Assembly: GCA_964413185.1 (NCBI GenBank)
Contig: CAYPSX010000262.1
Coordinates: forward strand, 1-5,027
Direction: 5' to 3'
Source of the DNA: Salinivirga sp964413185
Lineage (GTDB): Bacteria; Bacteroidota; Bacteroidia; Bacteroidales; Salinivirgaceae
Length of the DNA: 5,027 bases
Of the stretch, positions 4,756-5,027 are shown piece by piece (the stretch's first letter is position 1; each line of letters begins with the position of its first letter). The position numbers and the translations under genes are program-made. The notes under the pieces are model-generated. The model was not told the origin of the DNA. It did no database searches and saw only the letters and a program-made list of their open reading frames with translations.

Positions 4756-5027
4756 AGCACATATTAATCAAATATGTTTAATTCACTTCTATAACATCCT
4801 CCTGTTTTGTGCACCACAACAACGCCCCAAAAACCGGATACTAAAAATCAGCAAGTTACATGTGAAATTTTTATGTTTTGGGTCATGCGAATCCATTTTT
4901 AGGGTATATTTGTTCGAAGAAAAAGAATCTTTACAGTTTAATTTTGTTTTTTCTCTACATGCAAAAAGACCACATCAGTGTTAAGTTTTTTATATTGATG
5001 CATTTATGACACTTTTACTTTTTGCTT
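4756..5027. other. Right-hand intergenic region, no firm gene
   Basis: I find no convincing coding sequence on either strand. On the minus strand a 35-codon frame starts at the ATG at 4896 and ends at 4789, and an overlapping frame at 4840-4778 has a hydrophobic run followed by CTKQEDVIEVN but no start codon. On the plus strand a 16-codon frame at 4959-5009 ends in an ATGA overlap with an ATG at 5006, which reads MTLLLFA to the window edge. All are too short to call. The region lies between a plus-strand promoter candidate and a minus-strand terminator, so a small RNA or small peptide gene is possible. Confidence 0.5.
4877..4912 (+). promoter_or_regulatory. Candidate rightward Bacteroidota promoter
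   Basis: TATATTTG at 4905-4912 is a perfect TAnnTTTG match on the plus strand. The nearest TTTG (4877-4880) is 24 bp upstream, a little beyond the usual range, so confidence is modest. It would drive a gene beginning near or beyond the right edge. Confidence 0.3.

Overview
This is an AT-rich window that most likely comes from a Bacteroidota chromosome. The evidence is the absence of Shine-Dalgarno sequences in front of well-defined starts, -7 promoter elements of the TAnnTTTG type, a secreted patatin whose signal peptide ends in SFSQ (a style common in that phylum), and the protein sequences themselves. All five complete genes and one partial gene are on the minus strand, so the window is best read from right to left.

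Right edge (about 4665-5027): no convincing gene. It holds a strong minus-strand intrinsic terminator with no recognisable gene before it, a possible plus-strand promoter, and a few doubtful short reading frames. Next comes a two-gene unit (4607 to 2865): a lipoprotein serine hydrolase of the beta-lactamase/PBP4 fold, then an FMN nitroreductase 24 bases later. Between 2864 and 2501 lies the most structured non-coding stretch. It contains a roughly 197-bp imperfect inverted-repeat element with a nested hairpin, next to a tandem array of 11-bp repeats. The array overlaps the predicted -33 box of the following operon.

That operon (2500 to 1535) encodes a 71-residue protein resembling a ribbon-helix-helix DNA-binding protein and, 3 bases further on, a sirtuin NAD-dependent protein deacylase. 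After a 304-base gap with a possible promoter come 6-phosphofructokinase (1230 to 136) and, 14 bases on, the start of a secreted patatin-like phospholipase that runs off the left edge.

The proteins are mostly housekeeping: a glycolytic kinase, an NAD-consuming deacylase, a flavin oxidoreductase and two envelope or secreted hydrolases. I see no mobile-element protein, CRISPR array, rRNA or tRNA. The most unusual parts are the repeat array at the small-protein/sirtuin promoter, the inverted-repeat element beside it, the sirtuin's incomplete zinc-cysteine set, and the orphan terminator at the right end.
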